64,000 nucleotides of DNA from assembly GCF_030867095.1 (NCBI RefSeq), contig NC_081828.1, positions 47,469,434-47,533,433 on the forward strand, given 5' to 3'. Below are positions 1 through 11,059 of this stretch, piece by piece. Under the pieces are notes generated by a model, which saw only the letters and a list, made by a program, of their open reading frames with translations, ran no database searches and had not been told where the DNA came from. Source of the stretch: Alligator mississippiensis (lineage: Eukaryota; Chordata; Crocodylia; Alligatoridae). The first letter of the stretch is position 1. The number at the start of each line of letters is the position of its first letter. The translations under genes were made by a program, and so were the position numbers.

Positions 1-365
1 ATCCCAGAACTACACGCTGTATGTGGTGTGAAGAGTCCATACAGGGTGTGCACTGCATGTGGCACCTGCACTGGACCAGCTGTGCATGCCAACTGCAGCA
101 TAAGCCAGTCTGTGGACCCAAAATAGACCAGCTCTGGATGCAGAATTCAGGGCCAGTCCAGTATAAATGCCATGTTCATTGTGTACCTTGGATCAGCCCC
201 ACACCTGTGTGCTACACACACCAGGTTCAGCCACAGCCCCATGTGCAGTGCACACCAGATGAGTTCTACTCACTGCTGCATGCAGCACATGGGGCCAATC
301 CAAGACCTACAAGGCAGCACTGCAGGTCAATGATAAGGCTGTATCTTGAGCAACACCGCTGATCC
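1..365. mobile_element. hAT-derived non-autonomous remnant (partial)
   Basis: This stretch is rich in CAG/CTG and CCA words. It resembles the right half of the hAT element at 17894-19000; both contain 'cagaattcagrgccag' followed by 'gtccag'. Its left end is outside the window and no terminal inverted repeat is visible. The open frame across it is not conserved protein coding. Confidence 0.35.
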
Positions 366-470
366 AATCACTTTTTCTGATTTAAGGCCAAAAAGAAAGA
401 AATTCACCACCTCCACAAAGGATTTTCATTTCAAACTGAAATGGAAGGTAGGTATCATTAAAATTATCAA

Positions 471-870
471 GGGGTGCACTGATAGAGATTTTTTGGGCCG
501 ATACCGATAGCCAATTTTTAAGGAGACATATTGGCTGATACCAATCTGATTTCTGATATGCAGCCCTGTGGCTTGAAGAGGTGTCCAGCTGGTAAATCTG
601 TTGTGCTGGAAGGGGAGCAGGGAGGGAAGGCGTGTGGCAGATCAAGGCCCCTGCGGTGAGGGAGAAGTGGGGCCAGGGCTGCCCAGCCCGGGTGGGACAG
701 GCACAGGAGGGATCCGCAGCTTGTCCAGGAGGCTCAGCTCCCGCTGCAGTACACACCCCAGGAGGGTATGGGGGGTGCTTGCCCCCAGATCTGCGAGCGG
801 AGCAGGGTGGGGTGGCTGCCACTGCAGGCTGGGGCTGCACTGGGGTCTTGACACGAAGTACAGAGTAAGA
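471..870 (+). mobile_element. hAT-like element, family X, left part
   Basis: It starts with the terminal repeat GGGGTGCACTGATAGAG, followed by short internal repeats of the type 'ccgatacc' and a GC-rich interior. The same terminus, inverted, ends the copy at 4880-5684, and the opposite terminus ends the piece at 2590-2852. This copy loses identity before NUF2 exon sequence at 1157, so it is truncated. The hAT assignment rests on termini and style only; no transposase is present. Confidence 0.55.
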
Positions 871-1156
871 CACGCCTGTACTTACTCTAGCCTTAGAGAA
901 GGCCTAAAGGAACTTCTGTTCCAGAAAATGGCATTTCAAACGTGACAAGAAAAAACAGACTTAATTCTTCTTGTGCAGATTAATCTTTGCACAGACAAAG
1001 TGGCTTCTATAATGTAATCCTAAATCTCATCTTCTAAACTGCTCGTATTGTGCTTCTCTTGAAAAACTCAAACTAAATATGAAACTCTCAAAAGACAAGG
1101 TTCATCACTTACTGCAGGCTACCAGTCATACACCAGTTAAATTGTATTATACTTAC

Positions 1157-1219
1157 GAGACTTCGGGTTCTCTCCGAAACTTCTGATTTTTTTTGTGAGG
1201 TTACTTCTTGCAAAGCTGT
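1157..1219 (-). CDS. NUF2: NUF2 coding exon 8 (last one in window)
   Basis: Sixty-three bases, 21 codons, phase 0 at both ends, reading TALQEVTSQKKSEVSERTRS plus L. An acceptor (cattag) lies on the high-coordinate side and a donor (gtaagt) after base 1157. The peptide matches the part of vertebrate NUF2 that follows the 'FKQLSD.IQEL' segment, in the dimerising coiled coil that pairs with NDC80. About 240 further C-terminal residues of the usual ~460 must lie left of the window. Confidence 0.88.
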
Positions 1220-1488
1220 CTAATGAAGAAAACAGTTCAACAGTTAAGAAAGGAGCCAATTACATGTGTGACCTGAGCATTTACTATATAGCTTCTACAC
1301 TTCTGACACCAAGTACCCTTCCACAGGTGTCAAGGCCCTTACCTCTCACCTGAGATGCAACATCAGTTTGGATTACAACCCCCTTACCATCAACCATGAA
1401 TACTTTAGAAGGTCTCACTGTGGTCAGGGACCCTGTTATAGACTTCTCTCCAGAAGCTGTGGTTACATATAGGGACAATTATCTCAAT

Positions 1489-1833
1489 GGGTGCATCTAC
1501 GTGTGAAATGAAGGTGATGCAATAAACTCTGGTGCAGTCCATGCCAGAGTCAACTGTTGTTGGGTGCAGCATCTACACGTGTGCCCAGGATAGCAGCAAT
1601 TTGAGTCAAGACCCTAGCTGGCTAGGTTGATTAGGCACAATTTATGCCCCCAGTCGCCATCTACATGTGCATTTCAGCACAGTAAAGTATTCCACCATAG
1701 TGCTGTCCTTGACAGTACTATCCTATGGTGGAGTTAATTAGTTTACTGCACCTTAATACCAGCACACATGTAGACTGTGATGCTTTACTGCAAAGCCAAT
1801 TAGTCTGCAGTAAAGCACACATGTAGATGCACC
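1489..1833. mobile_element. MITE with GGTGCATCTAC termini
   Basis: The termini are inverted: GGTGCATCTACGTGT on the left and ACATGTAGATGCACC on the right. The interior repeats 'agtaaagc' and 'ctgcagtaaa' in both orientations. A related element lies near 54058-54475. No coding capacity. The superfamily is undecided because no clear target duplication is visible. Confidence 0.6.
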
Positions 1834-2144
1834 AAGAGAGTACTTTTGAATTTTAAAAATAGTAGGAATACAGAAGGTACATAAGGTAAACACCACAGAA
1901 AGTAGTCTAACCTCATGGCCTTCACATAGTTTGTTAGCTGCCCCTGCTTGAGCCAGCTGGCCTGCAACTCCTGCCTATTTCCCCATCAGTTTGTCAGCCT
2001 CATGGCATGCTGACCACCTCCTCCCCTTCCTTTCTACCAGAATCACCTTTAAAGTGGTCAGGGTCTTTTGATCTGTTAAGAGCAAGCCTTTCAAATTTCA
2101 CCATCACCCAATGATAGCCACAGTATTCTCTTAGCTGCTTAGAA

Positions 2145-2590
2145 CAGTATTTCTCAACCCACAAGTCATGACCCAAAAGTGGATCACAAGAATATTTCAA
2201 AGGGTTGCGGGCTGTGGCAGGGCAGAGGGGTGGCAGGAAGGCACCTGCCCCTTCTAGTGTGGGGGGTAAGGAGGCAAGGGAGAGCTGTGTGGCCAGGCTG
2301 ACAGCACTGGGGCTGGTGCCCATGCTTGCAGAAACAGGGCAGCTGGGAGATGCTGCTTGGGGGGCAGGAGGGGCCATGACCATGCTGCCTGGAGCAGCAC
2401 AGCAGCCCAGGCCCAGGGGAGGGGACATGTCACAGGCCTCTCCTCCTGCTCCCTCCAGCCCATGCTGGGGCTGGACTCGCTCCGCTGCTACCCATGTGAG
2501 CCAGAGCCACCGCAGCCACCACACTTCAGGCCAAGCAGGATGGGGGGCAGCTGGGGGCCCACTGCAGCTGGGCCCAGGGAGGCAAGGGGG
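2145..2590. mobile_element. hAT non-autonomous element, family Y (CAGTRTTTCTCAACC)
   Basis: It begins CAGTATTTCTCAACCC, then 'atgacccaaaagtgg', then a GC-rich interior. The order of words is shared with the copy at 10528-11059: 'ggaaggcacctgcccctt', 'catgctggggctggactc', 'gagccaccrcagccacc'. The right terminus is missing and the sequence passes into family X at about 2590. Charlie-type hAT elements commonly have such CAG...TTCTCAACC ends. Confidence 0.6.
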
Positions 2591-2852
2591 TAGGCATGTG
2601 CCCCCGGATCTGTGCATGGGCAAGGACAGGCTACTGCTACAAGCTGGGGCCGAGGCTGCACCAGGCTCTTCCCAGTGGGACTAGGCCAAACTATGCTCGG
2701 GGTGGGCAGCGGCAAATTTTGGGGTGGCTGCAGCCCCCCCCCAGCGCCACAGCATTTATAGGCCATATCAGTCAAAAAAGCTCAATTACTGATACTCTCA
2801 ATTTTCCTCATATCAGTGCCGATCCAATATAGGACCAACGTATCGGTGCACC
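2590..2852. mobile_element. hAT-like element, family X, right part
   Basis: It ends in TATCGGTGCACC, the inverted counterpart of the family X left end at 471. Its interior shares 'aggcatgtgc.ccc.gatctgtgca' and 'aaattttggggtggctgca' with the inverted copy at 4880-5684. Its left end is lost at the junction with family Y. Confidence 0.5.
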
Positions 2853-2989
2853 TTTAATAAATACCTTCATATTTTGATTTTGTATCTTTTGTTTTAGTCA
2901 GAAGTAACACTCTAATGTTTTCTGACAAACCAAAAGAAATAATATCCACATCAAAAACACTAAGCACTAGAGAGAAATAAATGTCATAC

Positions 2990-3086
2990 CGTTTTTCGAC
3001 AATACTCCGTATTTAGCAGTTGCCGCAGTTCCTGAATGTCATCAGACAGTTGCTTGAACTCTGCCTGCTGCTCTGCAGGAATGGTA
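2990..3086 (-). CDS. NUF2: NUF2 coding exon 7
   Basis: Ninety-seven bases, with an acceptor (gcatttag) before 3086 and a donor (gtatga) after 2990. With the GA carried from the previous exon it gives 33 codons starting DTIPAEQQAEFKQLSDDIQE and continuing to RKT. This is very close to the human NUF2 stretch containing EEFKQLSDGIQELQQ. It encodes part of the N-terminal coiled coil. Confidence 0.92.
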
Positions 3087-4097
3087 CTAAATGCAAAAAA
3101 AAAATGGAGTTGGACATTTTTAGTGCATGCTAAGTGTCACTACAGCCCTGGACTCAAGAGCACAGAAAAGAAAACACTTTTCCCCACCTTAAAAGAACTT
3201 ACAATCAGAAAGACACACCCTTGTAACCAGATAGAGACTCAAACTAAAGATAGTAATTCAAATTCTGCTTTGGCAGGATGTTGTTGAAAGATTCCAGGGT
3301 TGACTGTATGATCCAAACGATTACTTAAGTAAAGAGGGAGAAGGTTGGGAGCATTAAGGAAAGGGAATTGTATGTTTCAGATGTAACATGAAAAAGTACA
3401 AAGACGGGAGTAAAACTGATAGTGTGGCAAATCAGTCTAGATATTTAATGTATAAAATGTGTGCAACATTATTGAAGACTTAAGACCTAAGACTTACACT
3501 TGGCAGATAAGAGGCTCTGCAGGTCTGTATTGAACATAACTGCTAAAAGGTTTTGTTTGTTTGTTAAAAAAAACAAAAAACAAACAAAAAAAGCCCTTGC
3601 TTTTAGAAAGCCCTTGGAAAATAGCCAATAAGAACGAAAGATGGCTACAGATTTAAAAAGGACAATAGCAGAGAGGTGGGGAATATGCCTGAAAGAATTC
3701 TAGCTGCAAGTGAGAAGGGGACTGACAACTTGAGTAGTAATAGAGGGAGGTGGCTTTGTCCATCCAGGGTATCTTATACCACTCATGCTGGAAGTACCAT
3801 GTATTACAGGAATTAGACTGTAAAGGAATTAATAGAAATATTTGTCTGAGACATGTTTAAAATAAGAGTTTTCCCTTCTCTAATTTGGGGACGCTGTTTT
3901 CACACTATTACCTAGAAATAGTCAAACTAAGTGCAGGGGAATTTCTTTAGTGTTCATACCATTACATACCCAGTTCATTTCTGTCACTGTGGTCAAGATA
4001 GCAAAACACAGTATATACTAATAGATTCCATATCAGTTCTGACTGACACTGATTTTTTGAAGTCCTCAGATCCAGACTCACATGCCTTGCAAAGGTT
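3087..4097. other. NUF2 intron sequence, no gene seen
   Basis: AT-rich intron. It holds a small hairpin-forming tract around 3551-3595, where a (TTTG)n run is followed directly by (CAAA)n-like sequence. No exon or recognisable element was found in the rest. Confidence 0.6.
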
Positions 4098-4880
4098 TTC
4101 ATAGATTTCATAGACATTAGGGCTGGAAGGGACCTTGGAAGATCAACAAGTCCAGCTCCCTGCCTGAAGGCAGGAAGTCAGCTGGGGTCATAGGAACCCA
4201 GCAAGATAAGCATCCAATTTTTTCTGGAAGGTGTTCAATGTAGGTGCTTGAACCACCTCCGGTGGCAGGCTATTCCAGACCTTGGGGGCTTGGACAGTAA
4301 AGAAATTCTTCCTTATGTCCAGCCTGAAACGGTCTTGCAGTAGTTTGTAACCGTTCAACTTCATCATCCCTTGGGGCGCTCTGGTGAACAAATGTTCCCC
4401 CAGATCCTGGTGGTCACCCCTGATAAACTTATAGGTGACCATCAGATCACCCCTGAACCTGCGCTTTTCCAGGCTAAAGAGCCCCATGGCTCTCAGCCTG
4501 TCGTTGTAAGGTCTGTTTTCCTGACCTCTAATCATACGCGTGGCTCTTCTCTGGACTCTCTCAAGCTTCTCCACATCCTTTTTGAATTGTGGAGCCCAAA
4601 ACTGGACGCAGTACTCTAGCTGCGGCCTCACTAAGGCCGAGTACAAGGGGAGAATGACATCCCAGGATTTGCTTGAGAAGCATCTATGGATGCCAGCCAG
4701 TGTTTTGGTCGCTTTACTAGCCGCAACATCACATTGCAGGCTCATGTTCATCTTGTGGTCAATCATGACCCCCAAGTCTCTTTCTTCCGTAGTGCTAGCC
4801 AGCATAGCACTGCCAAACCTATAAGGATGCTGCAGGTTTTTCCTCCCAAGGTGGAGGACCTTGCATTTTTCAGTGTTAAG
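4098..4880 (-). mobile_element. CR1 LINE, 5'-truncated
   Basis: The CR1 3' tail reads on the minus strand from about 4190 down to 4098 (tract 'ccttccagccctaatgtctatgaaatc'-like). Above it is an open reading frame for the RT thumb and C-terminal region, with LHLGRKN, ERDLGVMID, LVRPQLEYCVQFWAP, KLERVQRRATRMI and FRLDIRKNFFTVQ. The sequence is cut near 4880, just inside 'LNTEKCKVLHLG'. Most of the reverse transcriptase and all of the endonuclease are absent. The 405-codon frame that runs on to 5405 is a chance fusion with the neighbouring GC-rich hAT element. Confidence 0.92.
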
Positions 4881-5684
4881 CAGGTGCTGCCCAGGCAAGG
4901 CAGGGGGAGGCTGGAGCTGCGGCTCATGTGGAGAGTGGCTCCCAGAGCTACTTGCACCCCAAGAGGGCACAGGGGAGGCATGTGCTCCCCAGATCTGTGC
5001 AGGGCAGGGCAAGGCAGGGCAGGCTACAGCCAGGGCTCTTCTCGGCAGGGGCTGAGCTCGGAGCAGGCACCAGCGGCACTGGAAAGATGCTACATCCACC
5101 CCAAATTTTGCCGCCACTTCGATCCCAGCACTGCCGCCGCCAGCTGCCCAGCACAGCCCCAGCTCTTCCCAGAGCATGGGTGGAGGTGGGGCGTTGAGCC
5201 AGGACTGTGCTGGATGGCTGGCAGCGGTGGCACTGGGAGCGGAAAGGTGGTGAAATCTGGGGTGGATGCAGCATCCTCCCAGTGCTGCCAGCATCTGCTC
5301 TGAGCCCAGCCCCCACCAAGAAGAGCCCCGCACAGCACTAGCTGCAGCCTGCCCCACCCTATGCAGATCTGGGAGGCATATGCCCCCACTACCCTCCTGG
5401 GGCACAAACAGTGGCAGGAGTCACCCCCCTCCTTCCGCTAAGCTGTGGCTCTGCCCCCCCCACCACAGCCAGCCTGGGCAGCACCTGCTCCTGCCCCCTC
5501 CCTCACCTGTGGAGGGGGGCGGCATTGATTTGCCCCCACCCCCTTCCAATTTCCAATACAGCTGCCTCCAGCTGGTAAGTCCAGTGTGGTGGAAGGGGCA
5601 GAGGGAGAGATCGGTATCAGCCGATATGCCTCCTTAAATATCAGCTATTGGTATTGGCCCCAAAAATCTCTATTGGTACACCCC
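4880..5684 (-). mobile_element. hAT-like element, family X, inverted copy
   Basis: It ends on the right with CCAAAAATCTCTATTGGTAC then ACCCC, which is the reverse complement of the family X start at 471. The interior is GC-rich, with repeated 'gcagggcaaggcagggc' and 'cagatctg' words. The left end directly abuts truncated CR1 sequence, so one of the two was disrupted by the other or by a deletion. Long frames across it are a by-product of GC content. Confidence 0.6.
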
Positions 5685-5689
5685 AATAT

Positions 5690-6835
5690 CCAGATAATAA
5701 AATACATGCCACCATATACAAGAAACCCACAGACCAACATACATATCTACACAGAACCAGCAATCGCCCTAAATACACCAAGCAAGCTGTAATATACAGC
5801 CAAGCCCTCCAATACCACCAAATTTACACTGAACAGAACACCCATGATCGTCACCTCACAAATCTCAAAAGGGCTTTCACCCAACAAGGACACTCCTCCA
5901 GAGATATAGATCATAGTTTTGAAAGAGCCACCCAGATACCATATGAAGAACTGCTGAAGAATCTTTCCAGGACCACCCATCCTAGTCTTTAAACAAGCAC
6001 CAAACCTCACCAACCTCATCACCAGAAGCAAATTTCCTATGGCCCAAAGCAAAAAAAATTGGATCCAAACCATGCTGGGGAAAGAAACGTAAAGCCTGCC
6101 AACACATTTCCGCCACCCCCACAATAACTACACCTCACAACAGAACCAATCGCCATTCCTGGCTCTTACATCTGCACCTCCAGAAATGTAATACATCTCA
6201 TGCAGTGCACTAAGTGCCTGGATCAAAAACATGTAGGAGAAACCAAACAACAACCGTGCACCAGAATGAATGCACACTGAAAATCTAGCAAAGACAAAAA
6301 TACCCAATTAACTGTAGGTGCACACTTCTCACAAGATAACCACCTTCCCTCCATTTTTCAGTTCTACTCCTCAAAGGGAATTTACAAAACACTGTTCGTA
6401 AAAAAGCCTACGAACTTCACTTCATGATTTTTTGTATCCAGTAGGTTTATGGACTAAATATAGACACTGGATTTATGGCACATTATAACCTGCCTGCCAT
6501 TTGATAACCCCAGGTAACTTGTCTGCATTTTACCAGCTACATTCTTCTATTGCTAGTTCAACATTGCCCCTTCCCCCTCCACTTTCTTGTATCACACCTA
6601 TTGTCTTCCACCCCTCTGATCCTCACTGTCATGCATTTGTATTTTCAGACATGCATTTTGACTTCTACACTACTCAGGAGAGCACATAATTCACCTACAG
6701 ACTGTCTATATGCCTGAAGAAGGGCATTTGTGCCCAAAAGCTTGCAAAGAACAATTTTTCCAACTATTTAGTTGGTCTAATCAAATATATCACATTTACC
6801 CAAAGAACACTGACTGCAAAAAATAATTTTCCTAC
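5690..6835 (+). mobile_element. Penelope-like retroelement fragment
   Basis: It aligns by eye to the 3' half of the better copy at 22655-24790; both have 'aagaaacccacagaccaacatacat', 'ctccagaaatgtaatacatctcat' and 'tgaagaagg...aagcttgc'. It covers the end of the RT region and the GIY-YIG region (traces of the KYVGET...RMNAH motif). It ends in the family 3' segment 'ccaactatttagttggtctaat'. It is old and broken in several places. Confidence 0.8.
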
Positions 6836-7671
6836 ACCATGGCTTTAATTATAATAACCTTCCTTATATATCCTTCCAGTGTATCCCCTGCTCTATCAGC
6901 GTTAGATGCTTGCCTTCATTTTCAAAGCCCTTTAAAGCCCGTACCCAACTCTACCAACATCTTTCATTCATGTCAGGAAGCTAAGTCCTCCCTTCAAATC
7001 ACCACATAATATCAAACTCCAGTAGACACTTGCTGGATTTTCAAATAAGCACCTGCAGTTTGCCCCCATGCTACCACTCATGCTTAGGAGATATCTATAA
7101 ACATCAATAAATTATCTCATTTTCTCTTTCAAGTTCTTCCTTAAAAAAACCCTCTCCTTTGACATGATGCCTCCACAGCATATCACTCTCATTAGTAAAG
7201 TTGTACACCTTGTTTCTAGTTTGAATGTGTTCAGCTTCACTTTCCAGCTATTGATCTCTTTTTGCCTTTTCCTGACAGGCTAGAATTTTTTACTTTCAAA
7301 TCTTCTCTCCATCTAAATATCTTTAGCCCATGACTAACTCACCTATTAGATAAACAGATTGAGCTGAAGTTAGCCACTAATAAGGTGGGCTTTGCAGACT
7401 GTGAAACATTCTTGCAGCACTTTGCTGAACTCTGCAACATTTCTTTGGAAGTGTAGGCACCAGATGGACATACTATTGAAAACATTATTGCAATCCAAAT
7501 ATCAGAGAGTTAATGCCACTCCTACTCAGTATTCTTGCACTTATATACATGGATAACAGTAGCTATTACAGAATCAGATGGGATATCATAGTCAATGAGT
7601 TATCTAGTATGAATCTCAAGTCCCAAAGCAGCCAAGTGTTCTCAGATTAGACTTTAAATTATATGCTCCAG
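6836..7671. other. NUF2 intron sequence, nothing recognised
   Basis: Low-complexity-free, AT-rich sequence with no splice-bounded frame and no terminal repeats that I could pair. Confidence 0.5.
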
Positions 7672-7963
7672 AAGTGGTGCTCAACCTCCAGTCCATGGGT
7701 CAGATCTGGCCTGCACAGCTCCCCAAAGGTCTGAACATTTGGTAGCAGGGGAGTGGTGGCAGCATCGATACTTCCCTGCTGCCAAAATTTCAACACCACA
7801 GACCAGTGTGCAGCCGGATCCAGGCAAGCAGCGTTAAGCCAACGTACAGCCAGACCCAGGTACACAGGATTGCCCCTGTGAACTGACCCCATGCAGGATC
7901 TGGCCAACAGATCAACCCTGCCCACTCATTTGGTCCATGGAGCCAGAAGGTTGGGCACCACTG
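7672..7963. mobile_element. hAT non-autonomous element (family Z)
   Basis: The ends are inverted: AAGTGGTGCTCAACCT on the left and AGGTTGGGCACCACTG on the right. The interior has 'ggtcagatctggcctgca' and 'tttggcagcaggg'-type words shared with the element at 14653-15019. No coding capacity. Confidence 0.75.
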
Positions 7964-8383
7964 CCCTAGAACATAGACTTCATTCATTCAAAGTGGTAAC
8001 ATGTCCTTGAAGTCCTGCTTCATCTCTTACTGTGCCAAATTTCAGGATTAACTGCAAACTCACTTTTGATTCCCTACTCATTTCTTTACAGAAAAAGCAA
8101 GCTTTCACTCCTACAACCTGGAAAGAAGATAATATTAACTTTTTGATTTTAGCAGATGGAATATTCTCAAACTGTTTGTTAAAGATGCCATACAGTTCCC
8201 AGATTGATTTAAGGAAATCAGTAACCAGCCACAGTTTGGTGTTGGTTTTTTGTTGGGTTTTTTTGTTTTGTTTTTTAAGAGATATACATCTCAACAACTA
8301 TTATATTCCCAGTTAAATGTCACACATTTGTTATAACTAGAAAAGACCACTTAAGTCAATTAATTATTAGATCTTGTACTCAC

Positions 8384-8457
8384 TCAAGTTTCTCCAGCTT
8401 CATTGCTGCCTGTTGATTTGCTGTTTGCAACTGCTGTATTTTTTCCATAGCCGATTT
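8384..8457 (-). CDS. NUF2: NUF2 coding exon 6
   Basis: Seventy-four bases between an acceptor (actttacag) and a donor (gtgagt), reading KSAMEKIQQLQTANQQAAMK then LEKL plus the first two bases of the next codon. It matches the human KMQQLNAAHQEALMKLERL region, where the NUF2 coiled coil begins after the calponin-homology domain. Confidence 0.92.
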
Positions 8458-9689
8458 CTGTAAAGTAAAATTTAAGACTTTCAGCGATACAGTTTACAGC
8501 AGATGTCAGAAGTAGATTTTAATTAGCTTATGGTATGTTGTCTCAGAGCCAGGTTGGTCCCACAATCCACGTGCATGTCAATTTGCCTGTGCTGTTAATA
8601 CAGCTGAGATAATTAGTGAAAGAATTAGACTAGTCTACAGTATTAGCTTCACTTTTCTGACAGATGATTGATACCTCTGACATCCCCTCAAAGCAGAAGG
8701 TTTTCAAATATCCAAGTCTTCACACCCAAAGCTTGAATATTTCTGAAGGTATTAAAGTCTGTACTAAAGCTTTACCTTAAAAATTTCAGTACATATTTTT
8801 TTCCAAATATATCCAAAACACAAAATATGTAGCAGAAAAAGTATGACATATATTGATAGTCAATCTGATTCGCACTGAGCTTAAGTTAAGTATAGATATA
8901 TTCAAATGCATATTTTTAAAAACTGAAGTTTGTGGCAAATTGTGTTCTTTAAGATGCTATCAACTCCATACAGGCTCAAGCTCCTTCAGAAACCCACATC
9001 CTGCATTATAAAAAGAAAAAAAAAAAAAGACTGATCAAGTTAATGCTTCACTTATTTACATACTGTTCATTACAAAGAGCTTTTGTGCCAAGCCTTTCAA
9101 ATCAAAAGACTCTGTATACAAGATACAGAACCAATATGTACCCAAGAATCAGAAGCAGCCATACCCAGTTTATGTTCTTCAACTTAAACAAAAGGAACCT
9201 TAGAAATAGCCAAGCCTTGAATAGAGGATAAGCAAAAAGTCCTCTCCTCCTGTTGCCATAGGTTCAGCCTCATTCTCATTCTCTGGCACAAGCAGCCATA
9301 CACAAGGTCCTGGAGCTAAGTGTCTTGCCCCAAAGTCTTAGCCTAGGTCTCAATAGTTATAGCATCTCTGTAGATTGAATCTACCTCAAAATGTAGAAAA
9401 TGTTGAAACAGTTTCCACTGCAGCCAACCTTCTCTAGCCATAGCCTTATATATTAGTATTAGGGCTTTGAATTCAGATTGGAAGTGAAAAATAAAAAAGA
9501 GTTCATGGAGCACCAATGTGATACAACTACATCAGCTTTGGCTGTTGGATGTATATTTATTTATGTGCATCAACAATCTATTTTCTAGGTACTGGATATG
9601 TTCAGCAAAACTAGAGTATTCTAACTGGAAAGTAACCAAATGCATCACAAAAACTAGGACCTCAATTAAGAGGGAAGGATATAATAGCT
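8458..9689. other. NUF2 intron sequence, no element recognised
   Basis: AT-rich intron with a short A tract near 9013-9028. No exon, RNA gene or paired terminal repeats were seen. Confidence 0.5.
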
Positions 9690-10011
9690 CAGGGCTGTTT
9701 AATTGGTAGCCCACAGACCAAATGAGGCCCATGTGGTTAAGTTGCTGCTCCCAGGTTCCTGCCTGGCAAATGCTCCCACCCCACCCCCATGCCAGAGTTT
9801 GTGGGATACCCCTGGGATCTCCACTCTCTCCTTTGATATCCACGTCCTACCCTACAGAGGGCAGGGCAACAATGGGTAGTTGAGGGGGTGCCCGTGTGGT
9901 TGTGAAGTGGTGGAGAGGGGGGCATGGTTTGCAGCCTGGGAGACCTATAGCTTGCCTTGCTGTTTCCAAGGGTTGCTTGGCCCCCACCTACTTATAAGCT
10001 GGACAGTTCTG
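9690..10011. mobile_element. hAT non-autonomous element with near-perfect 8-bp duplication
   Basis: It starts CAGGGCTGTTTAATTGG and ends GGACAGTTCTG, an inverted match. Flanking 8-mers are taatagct (9682-9689) and caatagct (10012-10019), differing by one base, as expected of a hAT target duplication. The interior is C/G-rich and non-coding. Confidence 0.8.
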
Positions 10012-10527
10012 CAATAGCTTTTCAACTTCTACAGGTCAAAAGCATACCTTGCTACTTTAAGCAGTCTGCATCTGCACATAGAAAAGAGTGCACCGTAGTG
10101 ACAAGACCTCAAAAGCCATGATCAAACTGCTCTTTATACAACCACTTATTCCAGACACTATGACATGCTTAACTGGGCTGAAAATGGATAAAAAAAATCT
10201 AATGGACAAGGTTCCTCAAGAGAATTCCAGCAATGTCTTTGATGCCACTTACTCATATACTTGCTTGATACCTACAGCTCATTGACACAATAGAGCTTAC
10301 CATTATTCAATTAACTCCTTATACACTGCCTTATACTTTTGTCTACGCTCTTAATGTAGGTAAGAGTCACCTGGAATTTATTCCAAAAACTATTATACAG
10401 AAGCACAAAATGCTGTAATATACATAGCTGAGACTAGTACGCTTCAACAACAGAATGTCTCGTCCTTCCTACTTCTAGACATAAATCAATATATTTTTGA
10501 AGGACATATCCGAGCTGTACCATAAAC

Positions 10528-11059
10528 CAGCATTTCTCAACCTGTGGGTTCTGACCCAAAAGTGGGTCGCAAGATTTCAGAGCGTTACAAGCCACAGGTT
10601 GAGAAACACTGATCCCAGGAAAGCACCAAGACTGCAGAAAGGCAGAGGGGCAATGGGAAGGCACCTGCCCCTTCCAGTGGGGGTAGGGAACAGGGGAGAG
10701 CTGCGAGATCGGGCTGGTTGCTTGCAGGGGCAGGACAGCCAAGAGACGCTGCTCTGGGGGTGGGAGGGGCTGTGATAAGGCTGCCTGGTGCCTGATCAGG
10801 CTGACCGGCCCATGCTGGGGCTGGACTCACTCTACTGCCACCTGTATGAACTGGAGCCACCACAGCCACCGCACTTTGGCCCGAGCAGGAAGTGGGCAGC
10901 TGGCTGCAGGTTGGGAATGAGGGACACCAGCATGGCTGGGAGGGGAGAGAGGGGGCCTGGGAAATGTGGGTCATGTACCAGCCTGGCTGGGGGGCGTGGA
11001 TTGGGACAGGCCATGAACCTTTGCAAATGGGTCCTGGTAGGAAAAAAGGATGAGAACTG
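10528..11059. mobile_element. hAT non-autonomous element, family Y, full span
   Basis: The left end is CAGCATTTCTCAACCTG and the right end is GGATGAGAACTG. The interior follows the same word order as the copy at 2145-2590. It carries an extra inverted copy of the terminus (ACAGGTTGAGAAACACTG, about 10600-10617) plus roughly 40 bases absent from the other copy. This suggests a local rearrangement or a second terminus captured inside. Confidence 0.75.

Noticed and set aside
4188-5405. 405-codon open frame on the minus strand
   Set aside because: It fuses GC-rich family X hAT sequence to a truncated CR1 ORF2; only the CR1 part is real protein history.
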